Below, piece by piece: positions 28,141-38,812 of a DNA stretch of 64,000 bases. Each line of letters begins with the position of its first letter. Position 1 is the first letter of the stretch. The notes under the pieces are model-generated. The model saw nothing but the letters and a program-made list of their open reading frames with translations. It searched no databases and was not told where the DNA came from. The stretch comes from Lysobacter enzymogenes (lineage in GTDB: Bacteria; Pseudomonadota; Gammaproteobacteria; Xanthomonadales; Xanthomonadaceae): contig NZ_CP067395.1 of assembly GCF_017355525.1 (NCBI RefSeq), positions 4,867,001 through 4,931,000 of the forward strand. Direction: 5' to 3'. The translations under genes were made by a program, and so were the position numbers.

Positions 28141-29289
28141 ATGCGCAGCCGGATTTTTTCCGCCTCCACCCCTATCTTGCCGGCTTTCTTCTCGCCTGCC
28201 GCGACGGGCGCCCGCCCATTGTGGCTGGCCGCGGCCCTGGGCCTGGCGCTCAGCGCCTGCGGCGGCGCCAAGCCGGCGGCCGAAAGCGCCCGCCCGGTGC
28301 TGGTGGCCAAGCCCAGCGGCGCGGTGACCGCCGTGTCGGCCTACGCCGGCGAGGTCCGCGCCCGCGAGGAGAGCCCGTTGTCGTTCCGGGTCGCCGGCAA
28401 GCTGGTCGAACGCAAGGTCGACGTCGGCGCCCATGTGACCGCCGGGCAGGTGCTGGCGGTGCTCGACCCGGGCGACCTCGACGCCCAGACCCGCGCCGCC
28501 CAGGCGCAACTGGCCGCGGCCGAAGCCGAGTATGCCCGCGCCCGCGCCGATCAGGTCCGCTACGACCAGTTGGCCAAGGACCAGTTGGTCAGCCGCTCGA
28601 CCCGCGACGCCCAGGACGCCCAGGCCAAGGCCGCGCAGGGCCAGCTCAATTCGGCCCGGGCCAATTGGGAAGTCGCGCGCAACCAGTCGGCGTATTCGCA
28701 ACTGCGCGCGCCGGCCAACGGGGTCATCGCCAGCCGCAGCGCCGAGGCCGGGCAGGTCGTCGCCGCCGGCCAGCAGGTGTTCGCGCTGGCCGCCGACGGC
28801 ACCCGCGAGATCGCCTTCGCCGTGCCCGAGGGCGCGATCGCCGCGTTCAAGCCGGGCCAGCAGGTGCAGGTGGAACTGTGGTCGCAGCCGGGCCAGCGTT
28901 GGCCGGGGCGGGTGCGCGAAGTCGCGCCGGCGGCCGATCCGGCCTCGCGCACGTACGCGGCGCGGGTCACCGTCGACGCGCCGGCCGGCAGCCTCGAACT
29001 GGGCCAGAGCGCGCGCATCTACCAGGCCGATCCGGCCGCCTCGGGCCTCAGCGTGCCGCTGGCCGCGGTGCAGAAGACGCCGCAGGGCACCGCCGTGTTC
29101 GTCGCCGATCCGCGCGCCGGCACGGTCAAGCTCAAGCCCATCGCGACCGGTCCGTACGGGCCCGAGCGGGTGCCGGTGCGTTCGGGCCTGAGCGCGAACG
29201 AATGGGTCGTGGTCGCCGGCGGGCATCTGCTGCGCGACGGCCAGAAGGTGCAGCCGGTGGATCGCGAGAACCATCCGGTGGAGCGGTGA
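28141..29289 (+). CDS. RND efflux periplasmic adaptor (membrane fusion protein)
   Basis: 382-residue lipoprotein adaptor that links an inner-membrane RND pump to an outer-membrane channel. Lipobox LSAC at Cys40 after a longer than usual N-terminal region. Barrel-sandwich motif FRVAGKLVERKVDVGAHVTAGQVLAVLDPGDLD, alpha-hairpin 120-190, and lipoyl second half SQLRAPANGVIASRSAEAGQVVAAGQ are all present. ATG 28141 has AGAGG nine bases upstream. It is the first gene of a two-gene operon with the pump, under the divergent TetR repressor. Confidence 0.92.
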   Translation: MRSRIFSASTPILPAFFSPAATGARPLWLAAALGLALSACGGAKPAAESARPVLVAKPSGAVTAVSAYAGEVRAREESPLSFRVAGKLVERKVDVGAHVTAGQVLAVLDPGDLDAQTRAAQAQLAAAEAEYARARADQVRYDQLAKDQLVSRSTRDAQDAQAKAAQGQLNSARANWEVARNQSAYSQLRAPANGVIASRSAEAGQVVAAGQQVFALAADGTREIAFAVPEGAIAAFKPGQQVQVELWSQPGQRWPGRVREVAPAADPASRTYAARVTVDAPAGSLELGQSARIYQADPAASGLSVPLAAVQKTPQGTAVFVADPRAGTVKLKPIATGPYGPERVPVRSGLSANEWVVVAGGHLLRDGQKVQPVDRENHPVER

Positions 29290-29396
29290 ACGCCGCCGCG
29301 CCTGCGCTTCGCGTGCGGCCGCATCGCTGCGCCGCTTCCGTGTCCGGCCCGGTCGCCCCCGCGCGACCGCGCGCCACGCCCTAACGAGTCGATTCC

Positions 29397-32300
29397 ATGC
29401 GCTTCAATCTTTCCGAGTGGGCGCTGCGCCACCGCAGCCTGATCGTCTACGCGATGCTGGTGCTGGCCGTGGCCGGCGCGATGTCCTACCTGCGCCTGGG
29501 CCGCAGCGAAGACCCGGCCTTCACCTTCAAGGTCATGGTGGTGCGAACGCTGTGGCCGGGCGCCACCGCCGAGCAGGTCTCGCGCCAGGTCACCGAGCGG
29601 ATCGAAAAGAAGCTCATGGAGACCGGCCAGTACGAGTTCATCCGCTCCTACTCGCGCGCCGGCGAGTCGCAGGTGATCTTCGCGGCCAAGGACTCGATGC
29701 GCTCCGCCGACATCCAGCCCTTGTGGTACCAGGCGCGCAAGAAGATCGGCGACATCCGCCCGACCTTGCCCGAGGACATCGTCGGCCCGTTCTTCAACGA
29801 CGAGTTCGGCGACACCTTCGGCAACATCTACGCGCTGACCGGCGAGGGCTTCGACTACGCCGTGCTCAAGGACTACGCCGACCGCGTGCAGCTGGCGCTG
29901 CAAAGCCAGCCCGACGTCGGCAAGATCGAACTGTTCGGCGTGCAGGACGAAAAGATCTGGGTCGAGCTGTCGAACGTGAAGCTGTCCACGCTCGGCGTTC
30001 CGGCGCAGGCGGTGCAGGACGCGCTGAACCAGCAGAACGCGCTGGTGCCGGCCGGCTTCTTCGAAACCCCGTCCAGCCGCGTGCCGATCCGGGTCGGCGG
30101 CCAGTTCGCCTCGGTCGAGCAGATCCGCAACTTCCCGATCCGCGTCGGCGACCGCACCTTCCGCCTCGGCGACGTGGCCGAAGTGCGCCGCGGCTTCGCC
30201 GACCCGCCGCAGCCGCGCATGCGCTTCATGGGCGAGGACGCGATCGGCATCGGCGTGTCGATGAAGCAGGGCGGCGACATCCTCAAGCTCGGCAAGACGC
30301 TCGAGGCCGAATTCGCGCGCCTGCAGAAGACCCTGCCGGCCGGCATGCAGTTGCGCAAGGTCGCCGACCAGCCCGCGGCGGTGGAAGAATCGGTCGGCGA
30401 GTTCGTGCGGGTGCTGGCCGAAGCGGTGGGGATCGTGCTGCTGGTGAGCTTCTTCTCGCTCGGCCTGCGCACCGGTCTAGTCGTGGCCTTGTCGATCCCG
30501 TTGGTGCTGGCGATGACCTTCGCGGTCATGGACTTCTTCGGCGTCGGCCTGCACAAGATTTCGCTAGGCGCGCTGGTGCTGGCGCTGGGGCTGTTGGTCG
30601 ACGACGCGATCATCGCGGTCGAGATGATGGCGATCAAGATGGAGCAGGGCTACAGCCGCCTGCGCGCGGCCGCGTTCGCCTGGGACAGCACCGCGTTCCC
30701 GATGCTGACCGGCACCCTCATCACCGCCGCCGGCTTCCTGCCGATCGCCACCGCCGCGTCGAGCACCGGCGAGTACACCCGTTCGCTGTTCGAGGTGGTG
30801 ACCATCGCGCTGTGCGTGTCGTGGATCGCCGCGGTCGCGTTCATTCCGTTCCTCGGCGACAAGCTGCTGCCGGATTACGGCCACGCCGCGGCGCCGCCCA
30901 AGCCCGGTTCGCTGGCCGCGCGCTGGAACGGCCTGCGCGAAGGCCTGGCCCGCCGCGTGCCGGCGCTGAGCGAGGTCATTGCGCCGAAGCCGGCGATCGA
31001 CGGCCATGCCCACGATCCGTACGAATCGAAGTTCTATGTGCGTTTTCGCGGCTGGGTGCTGTGGTGCGTGCGCCGGCGCTGGCTGGTGATCGCGGTGACC
31101 GTGGCCGCGTTCGTCGGTTCGATCTTCCTGTTCCGTTTCGTGCCGCAGCAGTTCTTCCCCGACTCGGTGCGGCCGGAACTGATGATCGACATGGAACTGG
31201 CCGAAGGCGCCTCGCTGCGCCAGACCGCCGAGCAGGCCGCGCGCCTGGAGGCGATGCTCAAGCAGCGCAAGGACGTGGCGAACTACGTCGCCTACGTCGG
31301 CACCGGTTCGCCGCGCTTCTATCTGCCGCTCGACCAGCAGCTGCCGGCGGCGAACTTCGCCCAGTTCGTGCTGATGCCGAAGGACCTGAAGGCGCGCGAG
31401 ACCCTGCGCAGCTGGATCATCCAGGACGTGGCGCCGCGCTTCCCCGAGCTGCAACTGCGCGTGACCCGCCTGGAGAACGGCCCGCCGGTCGGCTATCCCG
31501 TGCAGTTCCGCGTCTCCGGCGAGCACATCGACCAGGTCCGCAAGATCGCCTATCGGGTGCAGGAAAAGATCCGCGAGAACGCGCACGTCGCCAACGTCAA
31601 CCTGGACTGGGACGAGCCGAGCAAGGTGGTGCGCCTGCAGGTCGACCAGGAGCGCGCGCGCGCCTTGGGGATCAGCTCGGCGCAGCTGTCGCAGTTCCTG
31701 TCCAGCTCGCTGTCGGGTTCGCACATCAGCACCTACCGCGAAAGCAACCGCCTGATCGAGATGCTGCTGCGCGGGCCGGGCGAGGAGCGCATCCAGCTCG
31801 ACATGCTCGGCAACCTGATGGTGCCGACCAGCAACGGCCGCAGCGTGCCGCTGACCCAGATCGCGACCCTGGAGTACGGCTTCGAGGAAGGCATCATCTG
31901 GCACCGCGACCGCCTGCCGACCATGACCGTGCGCGCCGACATCTACGACGGCACCCAGCCGGCGACGGTGATGGCGCAGATTTCGCCGACCCTGGACGGT
32001 CTGCGCGCGCAGTTGCCGTACGGCTATTCGATCAACGTCGGCGGCAGCGTCGAGGATTCCGCGCGCGGGCAGAAGTCGATCAACGCCGGCATGCCGCTGT
32101 TCCTGTTCGTGGTGTTCACCCTGCTGATGCTGCAGCTGCGCAGTTTCTCGCGCGCGTTCATGGTGCTGCTGACCGCGCCGCTGGGCCTGATCGGGGTGAC
32201 CTTGTTCCTGCTGGTGTTCCGGGTGCCGTTCGGGTTCGTGGCGATGCTCGGCACGATCGCGTTGGCCGGCATGATCATGCGCAACTCGGTGATCCTGGTC

Positions 32301-32561
32301 GATCAGATCGAGCAGGACCGGGCCGAAGGCCACGAGCCGTGGAAGGCGATCGTCGACGCGACCGTGCGCCGGTTCCGCCCGATCGTGCTGACCGCGCTGG
32401 CGGCGATCCTGGCGATGATCCCGCTGTCGCGCAGCGCGTTCTTCGGGCCGATGGCGGTGGCGATCATGGGCGGGCTGATGGTGGCGACCGCGCTGACCTT
32501 GCTGTTCCTGCCGGCGTTGTATGCGGCTTGGTTCAAGGTGAAGGTGCCGGAGCGGGACTGA
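29397..32561 (+). CDS. RND efflux pump permease
   Basis: 1054-residue proton-driven RND transporter with 12 TM helices and two large periplasmic loops. The proton-relay pair is in TM4 as LGLLVDDAIIAVEMM. It has the N-terminal helix then SYLRLGRSEDPAFTFKVMVV, a head resembling the HAE1 branch that includes TriC/MexK-like pumps. A sequence of that class usually exports drugs, triclosan or organic compounds. No channel gene is linked, so it probably works with a TolC-family protein such as the one at 24993. The gap of 107 bases after the adaptor gene has no visible terminator. Confidence 0.93.
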   Translation: MRFNLSEWALRHRSLIVYAMLVLAVAGAMSYLRLGRSEDPAFTFKVMVVRTLWPGATAEQVSRQVTERIEKKLMETGQYEFIRSYSRAGESQVIFAAKDSMRSADIQPLWYQARKKIGDIRPTLPEDIVGPFFNDEFGDTFGNIYALTGEGFDYAVLKDYADRVQLALQSQPDVGKIELFGVQDEKIWVELSNVKLSTLGVPAQAVQDALNQQNALVPAGFFETPSSRVPIRVGGQFASVEQIRNFPIRVGDRTFRLGDVAEVRRGFADPPQPRMRFMGEDAIGIGVSMKQGGDILKLGKTLEAEFARLQKTLPAGMQLRKVADQPAAVEESVGEFVRVLAEAVGIVLLVSFFSLGLRTGLVVALSIPLVLAMTFAVMDFFGVGLHKISLGALVLALGLLVDDAIIAVEMMAIKMEQGYSRLRAAAFAWDSTAFPMLTGTLITAAGFLPIATAASSTGEYTRSLFEVVTIALCVSWIAAVAFIPFLGDKLLPDYGHAAAPPKPGSLAARWNGLREGLARRVPALSEVIAPKPAIDGHAHDPYESKFYVRFRGWVLWCVRRRWLVIAVTVAAFVGSIFLFRFVPQQFFPDSVRPELMIDMELAEGASLRQTAEQAARLEAMLKQRKDVANYVAYVGTGSPRFYLPLDQQLPAANFAQFVLMPKDLKARETLRSWIIQDVAPRFPELQLRVTRLENGPPVGYPVQFRVSGEHIDQVRKIAYRVQEKIRENAHVANVNLDWDEPSKVVRLQVDQERARALGISSAQLSQFLSSSLSGSHISTYRESNRLIEMLLRGPGEERIQLDMLGNLMVPTSNGRSVPLTQIATLEYGFEEGIIWHRDRLPTMTVRADIYDGTQPATVMAQISPTLDGLRAQLPYGYSINVGGSVEDSARGQKSINAGMPLFLFVVFTLLMLQLRSFSRAFMVLLTAPLGLIGVTLFLLVFRVPFGFVAMLGTIALAGMIMRNSVILVDQIEQDRAEGHEPWKAIVDATVRRFRPIVLTALAAILAMIPLSRSAFFGPMAVAIMGGLMVATALTLLFLPALYAAWFKVKVPERD

Positions 32562-32582
32562 GCGCCGCCGCGGGTTCCCGAG

Positions 32583-32613
32583 CCCGCTTGCGAGCCGATG
32601 GCTCGCAAGCGGG
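32583..32613 (-). repeat. Perfect hairpin between RND pump and glpK
   Basis: Fourteen-base arms CCCGCTTGCGAGCC and GGCTCGCAAGCGGG around a GAT loop, between convergent genes. No T-run on either side, so probably a repeat or a rho-assisted stop rather than an intrinsic terminator. The flanking CGGGAGAGGGGCTT resembles the inverted repeat at 36957-37060. Confidence 0.7.
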
Positions 32614-32627
32614 AGAGGGGCTTCAAA

Positions 32628-34154
<1,527 letters not shown>

Positions 34155-34241
34155 TTAGCGGATGGAAGTCGGGAGGCAGAGACAGCTTTGGGACGAGGAT
34201 AGGGGAGACGCACGCGTTCGCTGACGCCGGTCCGCTCTCGC

Positions 34242-34961
34242 CTAGCCGTAGACCGCCTGGAACGCGAACGCCCCCAGCAGCGCGCCGACGATCGGCGCGA
34301 CCACCGGCACCCACGCATAACCCCAGTCCGAACCGCCCTTGCCGGCGATCGGCAGCAGCGCGTGGGCCAGGCGCGGGCCGAGATCGCGCGCGGGGTTGAT
34401 CGCGTAGCCGGTGGGGCCGCCGAGCGACATGCCGATCACCACCACCAGCAGGCCGACGCCGAGCGGGCCCATGCCGGGCGCCAGGGTGTTGGCGCCGATC
34501 GCGAGCGCGCCGAAGGTCAGGGCGAAGGTGCCGATGACTTCGGTCAGCACGTTGGCCTTGGTGTCGCGGATCGCCGGGGCGGTGCAGAAGATCGCGCGCT
34601 TGAGTTCGGGATCGTCGCTGACCCGCCAATGCGCCAGGTACGCGAGCCATACCAGGGTCGCGCCGGCGAACGCGCCGGCGACCTGGGCGACGACGAAGCC
34701 GGGCACCACCGCCCACGACAGCTTGCCGATCGCGGCCAGCGCCACGGTCAGCGCCGGATTCATGATCGCGCCACTGGTCGGTCCGGCGATGTAGATGCCG
34801 ATCAGCACCGCCAGGCCCCAGGCCGCGGTGATCACGCCCCAGCCGGCGCCTTGCGCCTTGGACTTGTTCAACAAGGCGCCGGCGACCACGCCGTTGCCGA
34901 GCAGGATCAGCATCGCGGTGGCGATGAACTCGCTGAGGTATTGCGACATCGGTGTGGCCAT
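34242..34961 (-). CDS. glpF: Glycerol uptake facilitator (aquaglyceroporin)
   Basis: 239-residue membrane channel with six TM helices and both half-helix NPA motifs: SGAIMNPALTVAL and TGYAINPARDLGPR. The Asp after the second NPA (NPARD) is the residue that marks glycerol-conducting members. Passive entry of glycerol across the inner membrane, trapped by GlpK. ATG 34961 is preceded by AGGAG at about nine bases. Confidence 0.95.
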   Translation of the reverse strand: MATPMSQYLSEFIATAMLILLGNGVVAGALLNKSKAQGAGWGVITAAWGLAVLIGIYIAGPTSGAIMNPALTVALAAIGKLSWAVVPGFVVAQVAGAFAGATLVWLAYLAHWRVSDDPELKRAIFCTAPAIRDTKANVLTEVIGTFALTFGALAIGANTLAPGMGPLGVGLLVVVIGMSLGGPTGYAINPARDLGPRLAHALLPIAGKGGSDWGYAWVPVVAPIVGALLGAFAFQAVYG

Positions 34962-35010
34962 TACGGTGGGTCTCCTGGAGTCGCGATTGCGTCAGCGTAG
35001 TGGGTCTCTA

Positions 35011-35144
35011 CCTGTAGGAGCGGCGCGAGCCGCGACCGCGAATCCGCAACCACGCCGAAAGCTCTCGCCGGGCGAAAGACGCGCATGCGGAAGGAGGCGT
35101 CGTGGTTGCGGATTTGCGGTCGCGGCTCGCGCCGCTCCTACAGG
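35011..35144 (+). repeat. REP-like inverted repeat, copy 2
   Basis: Same arms as copy 1 (TAGGAGCGGCGCGAGCCGCG and its complement) with the pairing extended by a further 14 bases, AATCCGCAACCACG/CGTGGTTGCGGATT, to a 46-base spacer. It lies inside the glp unit between glpD and glpF, where it could lower or separate expression of the downstream genes. Confidence 0.88.
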
Positions 35145-35156
35145 ATGCTGCGGCGA

Positions 35157-36662
35157 TCATGCGCGTTGGGCGATGTAGCGCTGCAAGGCCTCGCGCCCCG
35201 CCGCATCGAAACGCAGGCCGAGCTTGGAGCGCCGCCACAGGATGTCCTCGGCCGTGCGCGCCCATTCGAAGTCGATCAGATAATCCGCTTCGGCCTGGTA
35301 CAGATCGGAGCCGAAGCGTTCGCCGAGGTCTTCCAGGCGCGAGCAGCTCTCGACGATGCGCAGCGCGCGGCTGCCGTAGTTGCGGCACAGGCGATAGGCC
35401 AGGCCGTCCGGCAGCCACGGCCGGCGCAGGCTGAAATCCTCGAAAAAGGCCTCGAAATCGGCGTTCGGCAAGTCGCCGCCGGGCAGTTTCGAGGCGCCGG
35501 TCCAGGCCGGGCGGCGGTTGTCCAGCAGCGGCGCCAGGGTGTCGCAGGCTTCTTCGGCGAGCTTGCGCGCGGTGGTGATCTTGCCGCCGAACACGCTCAG
35601 CAGCGGCGCGCCGTCGCGGTTGAGGTCGAGCACGTAGTCGCGGGTGATTTCCGAGGCCTTGTCGCTGTCGTCGTCGAGCAGCGGACGCACGCCGCTGTAG
35701 GTCCAGACCACGTCCTCGGCCAGCACCGGGCGCTGGAAATAGCGCGCCGCGGCGGCGCACAGATAGTCGATTTCGGCGCTGGAGATGCGCGGCGCCGACG
35801 GGTCCTCGCGGTAGTCGACGTCGGTGGTGCCGATCAGGGTGTAGTCGTGTTCGTACGGAATCGCGAACACGATGCGGCGGTCGGGCTGCTGGAAGATGTA
35901 GGCGTGGTCGTGTTCGAACAGGCGCGGCACGACGATGTGGCTGCCCTTGATCAGGCGCAGGCTGCGCTTGTGCTCGACTCGGGCGACGCGGTCGAGGAAG
36001 CTCGCCGCCCACGGGCCGGTGGCGTTGACCAGCGCGCGCGCGCGGACCGTGCTGACGGTGCCGTCGGCGCTGCGCAACTGCGCCTGCCAGTGTTGATCCG
36101 CGCGTTCGGCCGACACGCAGGCGGTGCGCACGTGCACCGCCGCGCCGCGTTCGGCCGCGTCCATCGCGTTGAGCACGCACAGCCGCGCGTCCTGCACCCA
36201 GGCGTCGGAATAGACGAAGCCGCGGGTGAATTCCTCGCGCAGGGCGCGGCCGGCGATGTGCTTGCGCAGGTTGACCGAGCGCGAGCCCGGCAGGTCGCGG
36301 CTGCGGCGCCCGCCGAGGCGGTCGTACAGGAACAGGCCGATGCGGATCATCCAGGCCGGGCGCAGATGCGGCTGGTGCGGCAGCACGAAGCGCAGCGGCC
36401 AGATGATGTGCGGGGCCATGCGCAGCAGGCGCTTGCGCTCGGCCAAGGCCTTGCCGACCAAGGCGAATTCGAACTGCTCCAGATAGCGCAGGCCGCCGTG
36501 GATGAGCTTGGTGCTGGCGCTGGAGGTGTGCGAGGCGATGTCGTCGCGCTCGCACAGGATCACGCTCAGGCCGCGTCCGGCCGCGTCGCGCGCGATCGCC
36601 GCGCCGTTGATGCCGCCGCCGACGATGAGCAGGTCGGCCGTGGGTGCTTCTTGCTCGGTCAT
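35157..36662 (-). CDS. glpD: Aerobic glycerol-3-phosphate dehydrogenase
   Basis: 501-residue FAD enzyme, same length as E. coli GlpD, that oxidises glycerol 3-phosphate to dihydroxyacetone phosphate and passes electrons to quinone at the inner membrane. FAD-binding Rossmann motif LIVGGGINGAAIARDAAGRG at the start, then STKLIHGGLRYLEQFEF. The ATG at 36662 starts just before the FAD fold; an upstream Met adds only a His/Pro-rich head. First gene of glpD-glpF-glpK, an unusual order because glpD is more often separate. No glpR repressor is visible in the window. Confidence 0.96.
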   Translation of the reverse strand: MTEQEAPTADLLIVGGGINGAAIARDAAGRGLSVILCERDDIASHTSSASTKLIHGGLRYLEQFEFALVGKALAERKRLLRMAPHIIWPLRFVLPHQPHLRPAWMIRIGLFLYDRLGGRRSRDLPGSRSVNLRKHIAGRALREEFTRGFVYSDAWVQDARLCVLNAMDAAERGAAVHVRTACVSAERADQHWQAQLRSADGTVSTVRARALVNATGPWAASFLDRVARVEHKRSLRLIKGSHIVVPRLFEHDHAYIFQQPDRRIVFAIPYEHDYTLIGTTDVDYREDPSAPRISSAEIDYLCAAAARYFQRPVLAEDVVWTYSGVRPLLDDDSDKASEITRDYVLDLNRDGAPLLSVFGGKITTARKLAEEACDTLAPLLDNRRPAWTGASKLPGGDLPNADFEAFFEDFSLRRPWLPDGLAYRLCRNYGSRALRIVESCSRLEDLGERFGSDLYQAEADYLIDFEWARTAEDILWRRSKLGLRFDAAGREALQRYIAQRA

Positions 36663-36849
36663 GCGGCTTCGGTCATGCGGTGGCGGATCGTGATGCGTCG
36701 ACAGGGGCTGTCCCGCGTTGGGCTGCGGGCCGCATGAGACTGGCCCAGGTCGCTTCGCGATCATGGCACAGCGGGTTCGGGCGATTGTTGCTTGGGTTCA
36801 CATCAATGGCGGGTGAGGAATCGATGTCGGCCGGGCCGGCGCGGCGGGC

Positions 36850-36882
36850 AAAAAAAATCCCGATGCGGGGGAAGCATCGGGA
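36850..36882 (-). terminator. Terminator after leuB (end of ilv-leu cluster)
   Basis: Read on the minus strand: TCCCGATGC stem, short loop, GCATCGGGA stem, followed by eight T. A strong intrinsic terminator 220 bases after the leuB stop. Confidence 0.88.
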
Positions 36883-36956
36883 GAGGGGTTACGGCACTTG
36901 CTGGAGAGAGCGGTGGGGTTCGCTTTGTTGTGCGGTTGGGGTTGCGCGGGCGGTGG

Positions 36957-37060
36957 CCCTCACCCCCACCCCTCTCCCGCAAGCGGGAGAGGGGCTTTGA
37001 AGCGGGCAGGTTGAGATCGGGCTCCCTCTCCCGCTTGCGGGAGAGGGTCGGGGTGAGGGC
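36957..37060 (+). repeat. Inverted repeat of the CTCTCCCGCAAGCGGGAGAG type
   Basis: Two copies face each other: CCCTCACCCCCACCCCTCTCCCGCAAGCGGGAGAGGGG (left part, itself self-complementary) and CCCTCTCCCGCTTGCGGGAGAGGGTCGGGGTGAGGG. Each hairpin is short and stable and the pair form a longer stem with a roughly 20-base centre. I recognise this type from other Xanthomonadaceae intergenic regions. Confidence 0.75.
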
Positions 37061-37101
37061 AGCGCCGCAGGCGCGAACGCCTGTCGGCCGGATCGCCGCC
37101 C

Positions 37102-38190
37102 TCAATCGCGCAATTCAGCAACGTGACAAGGCAAGTCGAGCTGCGCCAACACCGCAGCCGTCACCGCCGCCGTCGTTGCCGCTTCGCCCGCCGGCGCCAG
37201 ATCGGCCGTCAGCACGCCCGCATCGAGCACCGCGCTGACCGCCTTCTCGATGCACGCCGCCTCGGCTTCCAGCCCCAGCGAATGGCGCAGCAGCAGCGCC
37301 GCGCTGAGGATGGTGCCGCACGGATTGGCGATGCCGCGCCCGGCGATGTCCGGCGCCGAGCCATGGATCGGCTCATACAGCCCGACCTTGCCCTCGCCGA
37401 GCGACGCCGACGGCAACAGCCCGAGCGAGCCGGCCAGCATCGAGGCCTCGTCGGTCAGGATGTCGCCGAACATGTTCTCGGTGACGATCACATCGAACGC
37501 GCGCGGCTTGGCGATCAGGTGCATGGCCATCGAATCGACCAGCTGATGCTCCAGGGTCACGTCGGGGAATTCCTCGCGCGCCACCCGCGACGCCACTTCG
37601 CGCCACAGCCGCGAGGTTTCCAGCACGTTGGCCTTGTCCACGCTGACCACGTGGTTGCGGCGGCCGCGCGCCAGCGCGCAGGCGCGGCGCACCACGCGTT
37701 CGATCTCGGCCACGCTGTATTCGCACAGGTCGCTGGCCGAGGACTCGCTGCGCTGCTTCTCGCCGAAATAGATGCCGCCGGTGAGTTCGCGCACCACGAT
37801 CATGTCGACGCCGGCGAGCAGGTGCGGCTTGATCGGCGAAGCGCCGAGGGTCGCCGCGTGCGGCTGCACCGGACGCAGGTTGGCGTACAGGCCCAGGCCC
37901 TTGCGCAGCGCCAGCAGGCCCTGCTCGGGGCGGACCTTGGCCTTGGGGTCGGACCACTTCGGGCCGCCGACCGCGCCGAGCAGCACCGCGTCGGCGCGCT
38001 GGCAGGCCTGCAGCGTCGCCGCCGGCAAGGGTTCGCCGGTGGCGTCGATGGCGGCGCCGCCGATCAAGTGGGAGTGCAGTTCGAAATGATGGTTGTAGCG
38101 GGCGGCGACCGCGCGCAGAACCTGGACGGCGGCAGCGGTGACTTCCGGACCGATGCCGTCGCCTTCGAGAACGACGATGTCAGCGCGCAT
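37102..38190 (-). CDS. leuB: 3-isopropylmalate dehydrogenase
   Basis: 362-residue beta-decarboxylating dehydrogenase that oxidises 3-isopropylmalate to 2-ketoisocaproate precursor with NAD. Family segments [12 protein letters not shown], the arginine cluster in [25 protein letters not shown] and the NAD-site [14 protein letters not shown] are intact. The start overlaps leuD by 11 bases, giving coupled translation. Last gene of leuCDB and of the whole branched-chain cluster. Confidence 0.97.
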   Translation of the reverse strand: MRADIVVLEGDGIGPEVTAAAVQVLRAVAARYNHHFELHSHLIGGAAIDATGEPLPAATLQACQRADAVLLGAVGGPKWSDPKAKVRPEQGLLALRKGLGLYANLRPVQPHAATLGASPIKPHLLAGVDMIVVRELTGGIYFGEKQRSESSASDLCEYSVAEIERVVRRACALARGRRNHVVSVDKANVLETSRLWREVASRVAREEFPDVTLEHQLVDSMAMHLIAKPRAFDVIVTENMFGDILTDEASMLAGSLGLLPSASLGEGKVGLYEPIHGSAPDIAGRGIANPCGTILSAALLLRHSLGLEAEAACIEKAVSAVLDAGVLTADLAPAGEAATTAAVTAAVLAQLDLPCHVAELRD

Positions 38191-38812
38191 GGACTTGCTC
38201 CTGTACCGATTGATTGGCCGCGGCGCGGCGGTGTTCGAACGACTGGATGGCTTCGAGCTGGCGCAGCAGATAGCCGAGCTGGTCGACGCCTTCGAGCAGG
38301 CAGGTCTGGGCGAAGGCGTCGAGCGGGAACTGCGCGCTGCGCCCGTCGGGCAGGTGCAGGCGGCGGTCGCGAACGTCGATGCGCAGCTCGATGCCGGGAC
38401 GCTCCAGCAATTCGTCGAGCAGCGACTGCTCGACCACGATCGGCAGCAGGCCGTTCTTGAGCGAGTTGCTGCGGAAGATGTCGGCGATTTCGCTGCTGAT
38501 CACCGCGCGCAGGCCCAGATCGGTCAGCGCCCACGGCGCGTGCTCGCGCGAGGAGCCGCAGCCGAAGTTGCGCCCGGCGACCAGGATCGCGGCGCCGGCG
38601 TTGGCCGGCTTGTTGAGCTCGAACTCGGGGTTCGGCGAACCGTCGGCGAGATAGCGCCAGTCGTTGAACGCGAACTTGCCCAGGCCCTTGCGCTCGGTGG
38701 TGGTCAGGAAGCGCGCGGGAATGATCTGGTCGGTGTCGATGTTGCGTTCGCGCAGCACCACGGTGTGCGAGACGACTTCGGAGAAACCGGAAGCGGCGTG
38801 AGCGGCGGACAT
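38180..38812 (-). CDS. leuD: 3-isopropylmalate dehydratase small subunit
   Basis: 210 residues. With LeuC it isomerises 2- to 3-isopropylmalate. Substrate-site segments [14 protein letters not shown] and [18 protein letters not shown] are conserved. The ATG at 38812 shares one base with the leuC stop (TAATG). Normal length. Confidence 0.97.
   Translation of the reverse strand: MSAAHAASGFSEVVSHTVVLRERNIDTDQIIPARFLTTTERKGLGKFAFNDWRYLADGSPNPEFELNKPANAGAAILVAGRNFGCGSSREHAPWALTDLGLRAVISSEIADIFRSNSLKNGLLPIVVEQSLLDELLERPGIELRIDVRDRRLHLPDGRSAQFPLDAFAQTCLLEGVDQLGYLLRQLEAIQSFEHRRAAANQSVQEQVHAR

Larger units (their letters stand above)
36663..37101 (+). other. Gap between glpD and leuB
   Basis: 439 bases between two minus-strand genes. 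From right to left it holds an inverted repeat (36957-37060), the terminator of the leu genes (36850-36882) and about 190 bases that must include the glp promoter. No gene seen. Confidence 0.6.
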
